The notes below the pieces were generated by a model. It did not search any database. It had not been told where the DNA came from and saw nothing but the letters and a program-made list of their open reading frames with translations. Below, piece after piece: positions 10,160 to 22,577 of a DNA stretch of 64,000 nt. A program made the position numbers and the translations under genes. The stretch's first letter is position 1. Every line of letters starts with the position of its first letter. Location of the stretch: the NCBI GenBank assembly GCA_963675135.1, contig OY776133.1:41509494-41573493 (forward strand), read 5' to 3'. Source of the stretch: Galeopsis tetrahit (lineage: Eukaryota; Streptophyta; Magnoliopsida; Lamiales; Lamiaceae).

Positions 10160-13100
10160 TTAGAGATCATCTTCCTTAGGTGGCACCATCCCATATTGTG
10201 CCCACACTCTCTTCTTTAACTCCATGGCCTTTTGGTTAGTTCCCTTTGGTCCAAGCACCATTTTGTTTAGTTTGAGAATCTCAAGGAACTCTTTGAGAAT
10301 CTTTGATTGGTCAATCCATCCATCCAGCTTGGGAGGCATGTAAATGATTGTCTTAGGGGCAATGAATTCAGTCCTTGCAAGATCAGCAGCTGCAAGAAGT
10401 TGCTGATATAGCTCCATGTAAAACTCAATCATGAACTCAGTAAAAGTGGAGTTCACATCCTTTCCATTCCACCTGTCAATGACATAATAGTCATAGACAA
10501 AATCCTTTTTAGCCTCTTCCCAGTTGTCATTCAGCTGTATTGGCACCCATTTATCCAAGTGTGGATATTTGGTGTCCATGAGAATCAGTAGTTGTGGCTT
10601 CAACTTGCTATATGTGGCTCTTCTTCTTCTAGGTTTCTGAAAATCAGCTCTTCTCTTGTCTCTTGCTCTATTTGCTTCTTCCATCAAATCCATCTTCTCT
10701 TGAGCCCTCATCATGGCTAACTTCTGCTGTGTTTCAGGATCCTTGCCATATCCTTCTTGAAACAACTTTGATGGATCATTTATCAGCACTGTTGTCTTTT
10801 TCTTTGGATGAGGTCCAAAGCCTTCATCAAACAATTCTTCAACATTTTCAGCAGCTTTAGCACCTTCAGTGGACTTAGTCTCAGAAGACTTGACAACTTC
10901 AGCAGTTTTGGTCACTTCAACACTTTTGACCTTTTCAGCACTCTTGGCCTTCTTGAAAGTAGGCTCATCTTCTTCTATTCTGAACTCAGGAGGAAGTTCA
11001 AGGCTGTTGGGAAAGTCAGTGAATGTCTCAGGCTTCCTTTTATTTCCCTTGGCCTTTTTGATCTGTCCTCTAGTTTGAACACCTTCAGCATCCTTGTCCA
11101 AACCAGACACTTCTCCTCCTGGCCTTTGCTGTAATCTAACTCTTTCTTCCTGTGCTGATGCCATTGAATTCTTCAAGGCAATGGCTAACTGCTCTTCTTC
11201 ATCCAAATCATCCAAATTCAGCACTGCTTGCTTCTTTCCTTTATCTTCAGCAATCTTGTCCTTGCCCTTATCTGAACCACCAATAATTAAGGCACCTTTT
11301 GCCCTTACTCTTTCTCTTTCCCCCTTTTTGGCAGCATCAAAACATTGAGGTTTGATCTCACTCATTGTAGTTGCCATCAAGGATTGGGCTTGGTTTAGGG
11401 ACTTCATCTCCTCAAGTAAATATACATTTTCATCATGTATATTCTGCATTCTGTCACTGCTTAGGCTTAGGAAAACCAAGACAGGCTTCATCATTTGCTC
11501 CACAACCTCTTCCATGGTTGTCTTGAGGGATGCATCAAGGTTGGCCTTCAAGAAGTCAGTGAGGTTGGCTACTGCACTCTCAGCAATCTTGGCCATGACT
11601 TCTTGGGAAAACTTTTCTGAGGCTGCCTTCACCATTGCTAGCCTCATTTGTTCAGCTCTTTTCTTTTGCAAGGCAATCTTTTGTTGTGGTTATTCCTTAG
11701 CAAGGTTTGCTCTTTCTTGACCTCTTTGGAAACTGAATCCATGCTGGCTTTTGCTTTCATGACTTCAGTGGAGATGGTTTGCAGACCAGTTTCAACTCCA
11801 CTGATTCTTGCCTCAATGGTGGGAAGAACAATTTCCTCTGATCCAGTAAGCCTCATTTCAACAGCTGCTAAGGTTCTACCTTGCTCATCCAAGGCTCCTG
11901 AAGTTTCAGCATGAGCAGTTTGGACTTGATGAGCAATAGAATCCAACTTAGCTGACTGCTCTCCAAGAATGGCTTGAGCAGAGCTGGAATCAACATGGAT
12001 TGGTGCTTCAATTAGAAGTTGATCTATAAAGATTTGGTCAAAAGAAATACCTGCAAAATTAGAAAAATCAAAGGGGTTAGAGAATAAGCACTCATCACCC
12101 TCAGTATTTTTTGCATAAAACTATGATACATCAGCAGTCTTCTCCTCATTTTCAACTATTTCTTTTCTCCCTTCAATATTAATGTCCTCACAAAAAGGAT
12201 CAGGCCTCCTTTCATAAAGGGATTCTTGAAGTTCAGATTTGACTTCAAGAATAACCTGTCCTTCCTCACTTATGCCACCCTCATTTGTTGGTACACTCAC
12301 TATCTTAGTGATTACTACCTCTCTATCATCCACATCTCCCTCTAGTTTTTCCTCTATATTATCATTTTCAACTCCTTCCTCTAAACATGCAACATCTCCA
12401 CCTTCAACAAGGTTCAAAGATGACAGTTGTGGGGAGATCACAGTGCTTTTATCAGCAGCCACTGAGTCATCCTGAATGATTAGGGGCTGGTCAGTGTCCA
12501 ACTCATCTGACACTGATGAGGCCTTAATCAAACTAGCTTCTAACATAGGAGCCTCAACATCTTTAAGTTGTGCCTTGGGTTCAGAAGAACCTTCATTGGC
12601 AGATGCATCTTTGGCTGTGTCACCAGCCTTGGTCAACACCTCTGAAGATACAGATCCTTTCCTATGATAGGTTAAGAGAGGGGTTGAAAGCAATTGGGAT
12701 TCAGGAGGGTTGGGATTGGTTTCAGGAGGGTTGGGATTTGAGGGATCATCAGGGGAATCATCACCATTTGAGCTGCTATCAGGGTGCCTAATGCCCTTAG
12801 CAAGTCTCTCTTTCTCCTCAGCAATTTTATCATCTACTAACTTTGCAAACACATCCTCATCAATGAAGAATCTTGTATTTAGTACTCCAGCAAAGTGTAG
12901 TAATCTACTCTCCTCCACTTGCCACCAATTAGCACCCTTGTCTTGGATGACTTGAGAAATTTCCATAATTGTCTTGTCCTTAACATCCACCAACATTCTC
13001 AAGTCATGAAACATCTTCTGAATTCTAGGAAATTCAGCAAGTTGTGGGTACAGGTTGTCCACAGTAGCCCTAGCTCCACCTCTGAGCATACTCTCATAAG

Positions 13101-14316
13101 TATACTCCTCCTCATCTCCACTTGAGTGGGGACTTTGGGTTATAGGGGAGTTGGCTCTGGTTTCAGGCAATGTGGCTTCAGGAAGTTTGAATTCAGGAGG
13201 GTTGGCTTCAGAAGGGTTGGATGCAATGAAAGGTACTTCAGTTGCTTTTGAGAGCAATGGATCTGAAGGGGCTTTGCTCAGGGGGGTTGGCTCATGAAGT
13301 GCAGCTTCTAGGAACTTAGAGTAGTTGAGCATGGATGAGTCAAGTGGAGATTGTAGTCTTGTCTCATCTACAGCAAGATCAGCTAACACATTAATTCCAC
13401 TTCTTTGCACACTCCCTTTTGGAGAATATCTCTTTGTAAGGTTAAGAGGGGTAATGGGTTGGTTTGTGGGGGTAACATGGGTTTCAGGGGAGTTGGGCTC
13501 AGGATTTTGGGTTTCAGGAAGGTTGGGCTCTTTTGGTTGACCTTCAGGGACTTTGGACTCAGGGGTTCCAAAACCAGAAGAGTTTGTCCTGGACTTGGTT
13601 TTAGTCCTACTTTCAGCCCTACTCTCCTTCAAGGCTAGTTGGAGAGTCCTATCCTCCTGAAGCTCCAAGATCTTCTCAGTAGGCTTGGCCCTTCTCTTGC
13701 TAGCCCTACTGCTCCCACTTCCTTCCAATTCTTTCTCAGGGACAGCTTCTCTGGGCCTTTTATCACCCTTCTTCTTCTCCCTTGTCTCATTGTACTTTTG
13801 TCTCAATTCTTCTGAGTGATCAGAAGGAACTTGAACACCTTCCTTTGCAACCTCTTCAACCTCAGTTGATGCTCCTGAAGTTTCTTCTGATGGAATTTGA
13901 GACACCTTTCTTGTTTTGACCACCATTGCCTTAGTCCTCTTTTTCAATTTAGGTTTCTCCTCAACCTTTACTTCAGCAGGTTTGGCCAAAAGCATCCTCC
14001 TTTGCTTAGTCTTCTTGCTTAATTTCCTGAACATTATTTTCTGAGCTGGGAGGGGCTTTGCAAATGTTTGCATTTGAGAGTAATGGGAGAATCTCTCAAT
14101 CAGTAAGCTTGCCCTGGTGCAATACTTCAATTTCCCTTCCAACACAACCTTGTTGTGAGCTTTCGCCTTAAACTTGGCCTTTTCTTTCATCATCTCAGAC
14201 AAGATGAAGGTCCTCCAATCAAATTTGATGCCCTTGTCACTGGCATCAATCACTGCAGCCATAATTCTGATCCTTGGAAAGCTGACTTGCTCCAGACTTC
14301 CAGTGTTGCTTAACAA
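10160..14316 (-). pseudogene. Long extra ORF after pol (Sirevirus 'envelope-like' position)
   Basis: Three open pieces on the minus strand belong to one product of about 1,380 residues. 14316-12121 (731 codons) continues in frame past a TAG at 12121-12123 into the piece ending near 11674. A single-base shift near 11690 joins the 503-codon piece ending at 10160. The N-terminal part is lysine/glutamate-rich with nuclear-localisation-like KKRTK and RASKRRAK runs. The middle has many Pro-Glu repeats (LPE, PPE, SPET). The C-terminal third has predicted coiled-coil (EEVVEQMM region), more KKAKGNKRK runs and a globular end. I see no signal peptide or membrane segment, so the envelope label rests on position only. 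Function is unknown; it could equally be a gag-like or chromatin-directed protein. Confidence 0.7.
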
Positions 14317-14845
14317 AAATGGAAATCAAGATTCGACGGCCAGGATTGACTTTAGGGGAGTTGGCCAATCTTGATCCAATGGTCAATAACCAATGTAACA
14401 GTGAAAAACTGTTTTTATTCAAACGTGGGAAGTATTTAATATTGGTTAATGGTTGGGGAGTTTTTCGAGATAGATCATGGCTTGAAATGTTTAATGCAAA
14501 CAAGAGTTAAATCTTAGCATTTAATGCATGGAAAGTGACCTTTTGAGTGGGAGACAAAATAGATCCTATAAAGGTGATATCTGAAAAAGGAATGGGACAG
14601 ATATCAAAATAGGCAATGATTGCCCAAAATAGGTGCTTATCAAACCAAGGTTTGGTTTGATAGTCAGGACAACTTATCTGACCCCACATGGTCAAGTGTC
14701 CTGAAGAGATGTGGACAAGTGTCCTGAATTTCAATGGACAAGTGTCCTAAATATTTGAAGTTATCTCTTCTGAGTTTTAGTAGACTTGACCAAGTCTGCT
14801 GAACATCACTTTTAGTTCCCACTTCACTCATTTACTCCAAAAGAT
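14317..14845 (-). other. Spacer between pol and extra ORF with repeated GGACAAGTGTCC
   Basis: 529 bases with no conserved coding. At 14691-14752 three near-identical copies of 'GGACAAGTGTCCTGAA' lie 21-22 bases apart. The core GGACA-AG-TGTCC is an inverted repeat. This is where a promoter or splice site for the downstream ORF would be expected, but no such signal is proven. Confidence 0.5.
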
Positions 14846-17800
14846 TTACTTGTCCAACTTCCCTGGATCAAGTAATCCCAATTCTGCTGATAGTTCCAAG
14901 AACCTTGCCTCTGCAAGTGGCTTTGTCAATATATCAGCTTTTTGATGGTCTGTGTGGATTTTAACCAATTTGATGACCTTCTTCTCCACATGATCTCTGA
15001 TGAAGTGATGCTTGATATCCACATGTTTGCATCTTGTGTGCAAAACTGGATTCTGTGATATTGCAATGGCACTATTGTTGTCACAGAAAATAGGCACTTT
15101 AGCAGAGTTGACATTGTAGTCCCTTAATTGTTGTCTCAACCATAGGATTTGAGCACAACAACTTCCAGCTGCAACATATTCAGCTTCAGTGGTGGAAGTA
15201 GCCACTGTGTTCTGTTTCTTGGAGAACCAAGATATGAGTTTGTTTCCCAAGAATTGACAAGTCCCTGAGGTGGACTTTCTGTCAATTCTACATCCTCCAT
15301 AATCAGCATCTGAGTAGCCTGTAAGCTCAATGTTATCATCAGCAGGGTACCAAAGGCCTAGATTTTCAGTGCTTTTGAGATACCTCAAGATCCTTTTAGC
15401 AGCCTCAAGATGGCTTTTCTTAGGATTGGCTTGAAACCTTGCACAAACACCTACTGCAAAGGTGATGCCAGGTCTGCTGGCAGTGAGATATAGAAGTGAA
15501 CCAATGATTCCTCTATACTCAGTAGAGTTGGTTGGGACAGCACTCTCATCAGGATCTATCTTCCAATTTGTGTTCATTGGGATCCTTACTGGCTTGCTAG
15601 TAGTACACCCAAATTTCTTGATCATTTCTCTTGTGTACTTAGCTTGGTTGATGAAGATTCCTTCTTTTGATTGCTTGACTTGAAGTCCCAAAAAGAAGTT
15701 CATCAACCCCATCATAGACATCTCAAACTTGCTTTGCATGAGCTTTGAGAACTTTTCACAAAGCTTCTCATTGGGGGATCCAAAAATTATGTCATCAACA
15801 TAAATTTGGACAAGCAAGATGTCCTTTCCTTCAGAGATTCTGAAGAGAGTTTTGTCCACAGTTCCCTTGATAAATCCATGATCCAAGAGGAATTGTGACA
15901 GTGTATCATACCAAGCCCTAGGGGCTTGCTTGAGTCCATATAGAGCTTTCTTCAGTCTGTAGACTTGGTTTCCAACCTCAAAACCAGGTGGTTGCTCCAC
16001 ATAGACTTCTTCTTTCAAGACTCCATTCAGAAAGGCACTCTTGACATCCATTTGGTACACTTTGAAACTCTTGTGGGCTGCATAGGCTAGAAAGAGCCTT
16101 ATTGCTTCTAGCCTTGCCACAGGTGCAAATGTCTCGTCATAGTCAATGCCTTCAGATTGGCAATAGCCCTTTGCCACTAGTCTTGCTTTGTTTCTGACAA
16201 TCACATCATTTTCATTCTTCTTGTTCTTGAACACCCACTTTGTTCCAAATAACATCTTGATGTGAAGGTCTATCCACCAGCTCCCATACTTCATTTCTGG
16301 TGAATTGGTTCAGCTCTTCCTGCATTGCTGTGATCCAATTGGCATCTTGAAGTGCTTCTTCAATGTTACTTGGTTCTTGTTCTGACAAGAAACAGCAAAA
16401 CAAAGCACTTTCACCATGAAATCTTCTAGTTTTGACTCCTATACTTGGATCACCAAGTATCAGATTAGTAGGATGGTCTGTCAACCAAGTCCTTTTTCTG
16501 ATCCCTTCTGTAGAGTTGTCCTCTACTGAAGTTGAGTCATTAATATCATAGAATTCAGGAAAATTTAATGCAGGATCTAACTCAGGATCATAATCAGGGA
16601 TGTTGTCCTCAATGTCAGGGACATTGGCATTTTCAACATTATTGTTTCTCCCTTGATTATTTAATTCATTAACTACCTCAGCAGGAACTGCTTCTTCATT
16701 GGTAGTTGTTACCTGAGTGTGAACTGAGATTGGTTCATTCAGTTCACCATTTCCTTCAGTGGGGTTTGCCTCAGGAAGGTTGCCTTCAGGATTGTTGTCC
16801 AACCTTATGACTTCAGGGAGATTTGCTTGGACAACATCTAAGAATACAGTGTCTTTGTCCTTTAGGTTCAATCTGGTTGTCCTTTGTGTGATTTCTTCTG
16901 TTTCCAAGTTCTTATTCCTGAACTCATGAGTAGATTCATCAAACACAACATGGGGTGTTTCCTCCACAATAAGGGTTTTACAGTTGTAGACTCTGAAGGC
17001 TCTACTGATTTGGCAATATCCAAGAAATATCCCTTCATCAGCTTTGCTGTCAAAAGCTTTCAACTGTTCTTTCCCATTATTGTGAATGAAACACTTATAA
17101 CCAAATATATGGAAATATGACCCTTTAGGCATTCTTCCTTTCCAGAGTTCATAGGGGGTTTTGCCTTGCCCCTTGGTTATCAAACATCTATTCTGAGTAT
17201 GACATGCAATGTTTATTGCTTCAGCCCAAAACCTCTTAGGTATATTAGAATCAGCAATTAAGGTTCTAGCAGCTTCTTTTAAAGTTCTATTTCTTCTTTC
17301 TGCAACTCCATTTTGCTGAGGAGTTCTAGTTGCAGAGGTTTCATGAGCTATCCCATTTAGTGTGCAATACTCATTGATGTAAGAGTTTATGAACTCAGTG
17401 CCTTTATCAGATCTTATCTTGATAATGCTAAGGCTTTTCTCATTTGACAATCTCTTTAGAAGTTCAGGGAGTTTGACTTGAGTTTCCTTCTTATTAAGGA
17501 GAAATACTACCCATGTGAACTTAGAGAAGTCATCAACTACTACCAATGTGTATTTTCTACCATTTATACTTGCTGGGGTAATTGGTCCAAATAGGTCCAT
17601 ATGTAACAGTTCAAGTACCCTTTTAGTAGAAATGACTGGTTTTCCTTTGAATGAGGCTTTAATCTGTTTTCCTTCTTGACATGGTTTACACACATGTTCT
17701 TTAATGAAAACCTCATTAGGTAGTCCTTTTACTAATGCATTTCTAGCAAGTTTGTTCATTGACTTAAAGTTCAGATGATTTAGCCTTTTATGCCATAACC

Positions 17801-18233
17801 AACTTTGTTCACTATAGCTCTTGGCAATGAAACATGCAGCATCAGTAGACTTGTCCCAGTCAGCAAAATACACATTTCCTTTCCTAGTACCAGTCAGTAG
17901 AGTTTGTTGAGTCTTATCTTTAATTAAGCATTTTCCACTTGAGAACTCAACACTAAAACCTTTATCGCATAACTGACTTATACTTAGGAGGTTATATTTG
18001 AGACCAGCCACATAAGACACATTGGATACCTTGATATTACCAATTATCAAGGTACCATAACCTTTTGTTGTTGCTTGTGAGCTGTCTCCAAATGTGACAT
18101 TTGGGCCTTCTTTTTCAATGAAATTAGTGAGGAGGTCTTTGTTTCCAGTCATGTGCATTGAGCATCCACTGTCAAGGTACCATGCTGACTTTTTACTCAT
18201 ACTCCTCTTCTTGTGGCCCATAGGTACCTGCAA
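14846..18233 (-). pseudogene. Sirevirus pol: protease, integrase, RT, RNase H
   Basis: About 1,130 codons read on the minus strand. Protease has WYLDSGCSMHMTG (about codon 15). The integrase zinc finger is WHKRLNHL...CKPCQEGK, and the core has HMDLFGPI, the second D in RSDKGTEF and E in the QQNGVAERRNRT region. A linker rich in Asn-Pro-Glu (around 16740-16810) leads to RT with KARLVAKG, KSAFLNG and the catalytic YVDDIIFGS. RNase H has GYSDADYGG, STTEAEYVAA and FCDNNSA, ending ADILTKPLA. A one-base insertion near 16250 splits it just before KWVFK, so full-length RT cannot be translated without frameshifting. The frame is open with gag apart from the TAA at 18234. Confidence 0.93.
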
Positions 18234-20720
18234 TTAGATAGGTTTAGGTACCCTTTGAGTTTTGGGTCCTGAGAGGTTAGTTGTACCTTTAGGAACCCAA
18301 ACTTGCCTAATTACCCTGATTGACTCAAGGTGGCTAAGTTGTTTTCCTCTAGCATCAACATACACTGTCTTTCCCTTAAATGCCTTAGGGAAAGTATGTG
18401 TGAAAGTGTTGACTCTGTAAGTTTTAGGAGAGTTTTCAAATCTCCTGGACTTATGAGTTTTTTGTGCTACTTGAGGGAATCTTTGAGGAAAGGCATTTTT
18501 ATGACCATTACCCTTTGGCATGAAGGATTTTGTTTGATTCATTTTATTCTGCCTTTGAGGACAGTTGTCCTTAGGTCTGTTCAGGTGAGGCTTCCTCAGT
18601 AGAGTTGGCCTAGGCTGATCATACCTTGGATAACTCCTCTGAACATTGTTCAGGAGAGTTGCCCTACCATTGGGTCTACTCTTCTGACCAACATTCCTCT
18701 TGTATTCAAGGACTTTGGCCTTTTCCTTAGGTTTGGGCCTAGTCTCCTGAAACACTTGAGCAGGCAATTCATATATCTTGCCCTTTCCTTTGTTCAGTGG
18801 CTGAATTATTTCTTTTTCAGCTTGTTGAGCCACTGATTTGACAAAGATTCTCTTAGTGTTACTTGTAGAAGCAACACTAAGACAAGGTGAAGATTCAAAT
18901 GGATCAAAACCTAATCCACTTCTTTGAGCCATAGGTCTTTGATAGCTTTGAATTTCCTCTATTGCTCTAGAGGATTTCTTCAAAGCAGACATCTTTAATT
19001 TCAGGCTCTCTTCACTTGATTTAAAAATATCATACTCATGTGAGAGGTTTTCAAATTTAGCTTGAAGAATTTTGAGTTCAAAATCTTTTCTCTTCTGAAA
19101 AAGTAGTTGATCATCAATCTCCTTTTGTTGGTCAACTATCCTGAGATTTGCTTCCTCAAGCTCTCCCAAGACTTGTTGATACAACTCAGTAGATTTGATA
19201 TCAACTAATGTCTCAGCAGGTTTTGAAAGTTCAATTGATAGCCTTTCATTTTCTCTCACACAGTTGTCATGAAATTCTTGCAACCTAGTGAAATCTTCCA
19301 TCAACTTTCCAAAAGAAAGTTTCGGGTTGACTTCACTAGCATTCCGTGATAGAAATGATAGTGAGCTAGAAGTAGAGGATACCTCATCATCCTCAATGGC
19401 CATGTTGCATACATCATCATCATCATCATCATCATCATCACTGTTTGAGAATAGTCCATCAGAGGAGTTGAAGCTTTCAGCAGAGTCAGACTCACCACCA
19501 GCCATCATAGCTTTCCTATTGGTGAATTTTCTGTCTCTTTTTGCTTGCCTCTCCTTTCTTTCCTTAGAGTTGAGTTCAGGGCAGTCATACTAGAAATGCC
19601 CTTTCTTTTTGCAGTTGTAGCACAGGTCTTCATCATCATCTTTCTTGGGCTCATCTCTTCTTCTAGATGATGAAGGTTCAGCTCTGCTGGACCTTCTCCT
19701 ATCAGAGTACTTATCCTCTGATCTTTTCTCTTCAGGCTTTTTGACCTCAGCCTGAGCTTCAGGAGAGTTGTACCTTCTCCTAAATTTATTGTCTTGGTAG
19801 AACTTCTTGTATCTACCAAACCTTGAATTCAGCTTGTCAAACCTTCTAGCCATCAAGGCTAGTTCTTCCTTCATTTCAGCCTTTGAGACTGTCTTTGATG
19901 ATCTAGAAGTGGACTGCATTTCAGGTTCAGCATCTTTGGCTTTGAAAGCCACTCCTTTGGTTGGTAATGAAGGTTCCTCAACAGGCTTTCTTCTGTTGAG
20001 ATCAAACTCATAGGCTTTGAGTTCAGAGAAGATTTGTTGCATGGGCATGGTGGAGAGATCCTTGGTGTTCTACATCATTACTGCATATACATCCCACTTT
20101 TGAGTGAGACTTCTCAAGATCTTTTATCCAACTTCTCTCTTGGAGTACACCTTGCCCAAGGAGTTGATTCCATTCATCACATCTGTGAATCTACCAGCAA
20201 ACTTATCAATGGATTCTTCTGAATTCATTTTGAATTGTTCAAACTTTTGCACTACCACTTGGAGCTTGTTCTCCTTGATCTTTTCAGTACCCTCACACAT
20301 CTCTGCAAGAGTATCCCAAATTTCTTTGGCAGTTGTGCAGTGGTAGACCCTTCCCATGATTGCATCTGGAATGGTTTGATAGAGGGTATTCATTGCAAGA
20401 TAATTCAGATTATCTTTCCTCTTTTCATCAGAAGTGAAGTCATCTTCATCCTTAGGAATCATTTCCCTTAAATCAGCTCTTTGAGCTTCAGTGATTCTGG
20501 GGTTGACTTGAGTGAACACAAAGGGTCCTCTTGTGATCACTCTCAGCATGTCAGTGTGAAGAGATGCAAGATGGGCTCTCATTCTGATTTTCCAGAAATC
20601 ATAATTGTCAATTGAGAACATGGGCAATTTATGATGTGAGATGTGGTTGACTGGATTTGTGGCCATGTTGTCTAATCCTTGAACAGAAGGAGGTGGAACA
20701 ACAGCATTGTTGTTGGCCAT
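18234..20720 (-). pseudogene. Sirevirus gag with coiled-coil C-terminal extension
   Basis: One frame from ATG at 20720 to TAA at 18234-18236, about 828 codons. The N-terminal third is the copia gag domain (DFWKIRMRAHL, AKEIWDTLAEMCEGT, FTDVMNGINSLG). The zinc knuckle CYNCKKKGHF-x-YDC follows near 19580-19625. A long extension carries an aspartate run from a (CAT)n tract at 19416-19440, a coiled-coil (about 19020-19300) and a basic, proline-rich tail. Extended coiled-coil gag is a Sirevirus trait. Three nonsense codons interrupt it: 20124-20126, 20070-20072 and 19590-19592, the last inside the zinc knuckle. The terminal TAA keeps the same frame as pol. Confidence 0.9.
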
Positions 20721-20845
20721 ATCTCAGAAAGAAACAGATAGTCAACAATCAATAAGATTTCAGATAGATCAGTTCAGTGACCACACCAAATATGTGATTT
20801 TGAAAATCAAAATGGATTTTCAGAAGCAGTGGTCTTTGAACCCCT

Positions 20846-20857
20846 GCTCTGATACCA
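20846..20857 (-). other. Primer-binding site for initiator tRNA-Met
   Basis: The minus strand reads TGGTATCAGAGC, the standard plant initiator tRNA-Met complement, two bases inside the 5' LTR end at 20860. The bases from here to the gag ATG at 20720 form the untranslated leader. Confidence 0.95.
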
Positions 20858-20859
20858 CT

Positions 20860-22572
20860 TGTTGGTCCTGAAAGGAGTATATAACAAATGTATTGGGTGG
20901 GGGGGGGGGGGGAATACACTTGTATGCAAATCTTTCTCAAACTTAACCAAGTATGACTCTAGCAAGGTTGTCCAGGACAACTCAGCTGAGATGTATAACT
21001 TCTTAAAGATAACCAACCTACTAAGTACTATTGAGTACTTAGTTGAATGACTATCTAAGTTAGTTATAAGTGCGGAATTAGTGGTTGACCCTTTAGTTTA
21101 AACTCCTTTAATTTCTGAAATCTCTTCAATCAAACAGTCCAGTTTTCAGGGAACTTGTCCAAATCAGGTTTGCACAGTCTTAAGTATATGTCCTTTGAAA
21201 GATCAGTTTTGTGTGCAGTGTTGAATGTATGTAAGTACTTGAAAGTAAATCAACACAAGAGTTTATAGTGGTTCAGAGACTCAAGCTCCTACATCCACTT
21301 TCCCTGATTTAACAGGATAATTCCTTCACTCTTGGAATTAACTTGTTTTATAGTGCCAAGGTGCACTTGATCAATAACACCACTCCTTGGTGAATTGATC
21401 CCTAGGATGTCTAGAGTCCTAGTACCCTTTCTCAACTCAGAACTGAACTGTTTTTCTCTCAATAGTCAGCTCCTTCCACTTTTACTACTACAACCTTCTC
21501 ACTTTCTCACTTGAAAGGTATAAGGGTTGAGGTAAGGTTCCAACTAATGAGATATCCTTTACAATGAAGATCAGTGTATAAGGATAGGATATCTCTCTAA
21601 GCTTTGTATGGATATACAATTGAGTTCAGCTTAGATGAAGTGTATGAAGACTAAGATAGTCTCTTGAGGACTTTGAAGCTTCAGAATAGATTGATAGTTG
21701 GATGGATAGTGGATGCTTCAAATGGTCTTCACACTTCTGTATTTATAGACAAACTTGAGGATTTGCCCGTTGGAGAGACAGTCTCAAATGTCCATAAATG
21801 TCTTCCTTTAGCTTCTTCAAACTGGAAGACAGATTCTTGATAGTGACATGTCCTTAACTTGGAAATAAACGGTTGTTTTCACTTTGTCTTCATTCTGCAG
21901 CACTCTTCCCAAGGTCTGACTTCAAGATTCACTTGATCAAGCATGGACATGGCTTCTGATGATTAGTCCTTGGATAAAGACAACATTCCTTATCACTTGA
22001 ACAACTCTGCTTATCACTATCAGTGGACTTTGCTTATCAGCAAAGTTGACATGCTCTTCAGATGACTTGGCTCTTTCTCTTTCCATGTTTCCTATGCATG
22101 ATTCTTTGAAGATCTTAGTGCATTGATGTGTTGACCTCTTCAGCATAGTTGGCCTTTGAACTTCAGAAGACTTGTTCTTGTTCAATTATGCTGAGACAAC
22201 TTTGTTGGACAACTCTACTGAACTTGACATTTTATTGCAGTGAACATAATCTCCAAGATCTATTTCACTTAGTTGATCTTCAGATAGGTTGTTTCACATT
22301 AGGCTGACTATGATCAGCATACTTGTCCTTCAGCAGACTTAAGATCAATCCAAGAACTGAGCCTTGAGGGGACTAGAAGCAATAAACTTTTAAGCATGTG
22401 TTCCCCCTCACTCTGTGCATCTGTAACTTGTAAGAGCTGCCTAACATATCAGCTTCTCAACTAGCCTTATGCTATATGTTCTAACATACTTAGAACATAA
22501 TCATCTTTGACTTAGGCATGTCTCAGGGGGTTTTGGTATTAAATCAAAACACTTCTCATTTTATTCCCAACA
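20860..22572 (-). repeat. Sirevirus 5' LTR (1713 bp)
   Basis: Starts TGTTGGTCCTG and ends TTCCCAACA on the plus strand. It is longer than its partner because it keeps blocks near 21463-21508 and 22105-22185. It carries a 14-G run (20899-20912) and the GTTGTCCAGGACAAC palindrome (20967-20981). Confidence 0.93.
21739..21748 (-). promoter_or_regulatory. TATA box of the Sirevirus 5' LTR
   Basis: The minus strand reads CTATAAATAC, about 880 bases from the LTR's internal edge and upstream of the presumed R/U5. The same motif is at 8920-8929 in the other LTR and, in the related plus-strand LTR, at 35696 and 35752. Confidence 0.65.
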
Positions 22573-22577
22573 CGTAC

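Larger units (their letters stand above)
8091..22572 (-). mobile_element. Full-length Sirevirus-like Ty1/copia retrotransposon (14.5 kb)
   Basis: Both ends are defined. LTRs occupy 8091-9673 and 20860-22572, and CGTAC duplicates the target at 8086-8090 and 22573-22577. On the minus strand the order is 5' LTR, PBS for initiator tRNA-Met, gag, protease-integrase-RT-RNase H, a long extra ORF, PPT, 3' LTR. Protease-IN-RT order is copia. The great length, large gag with coiled-coil and extra ORF after pol point to the Sirevirus (SIRE1/Maximus) lineage. It inserted into an older solo LTR. Several nonsense codons and two frameshifts make it non-autonomous now. LTRs differ by scattered substitutions and two indels of roughly 45 and 85 bp. 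Confidence 0.93.

Noticed and set aside
10663..13638. Plus-strand ORFs of 60-122 codons within 10.6-13.6 kb
   Set aside because: Serine/leucine-rich shadows of the long minus-strand Sirevirus ORF.
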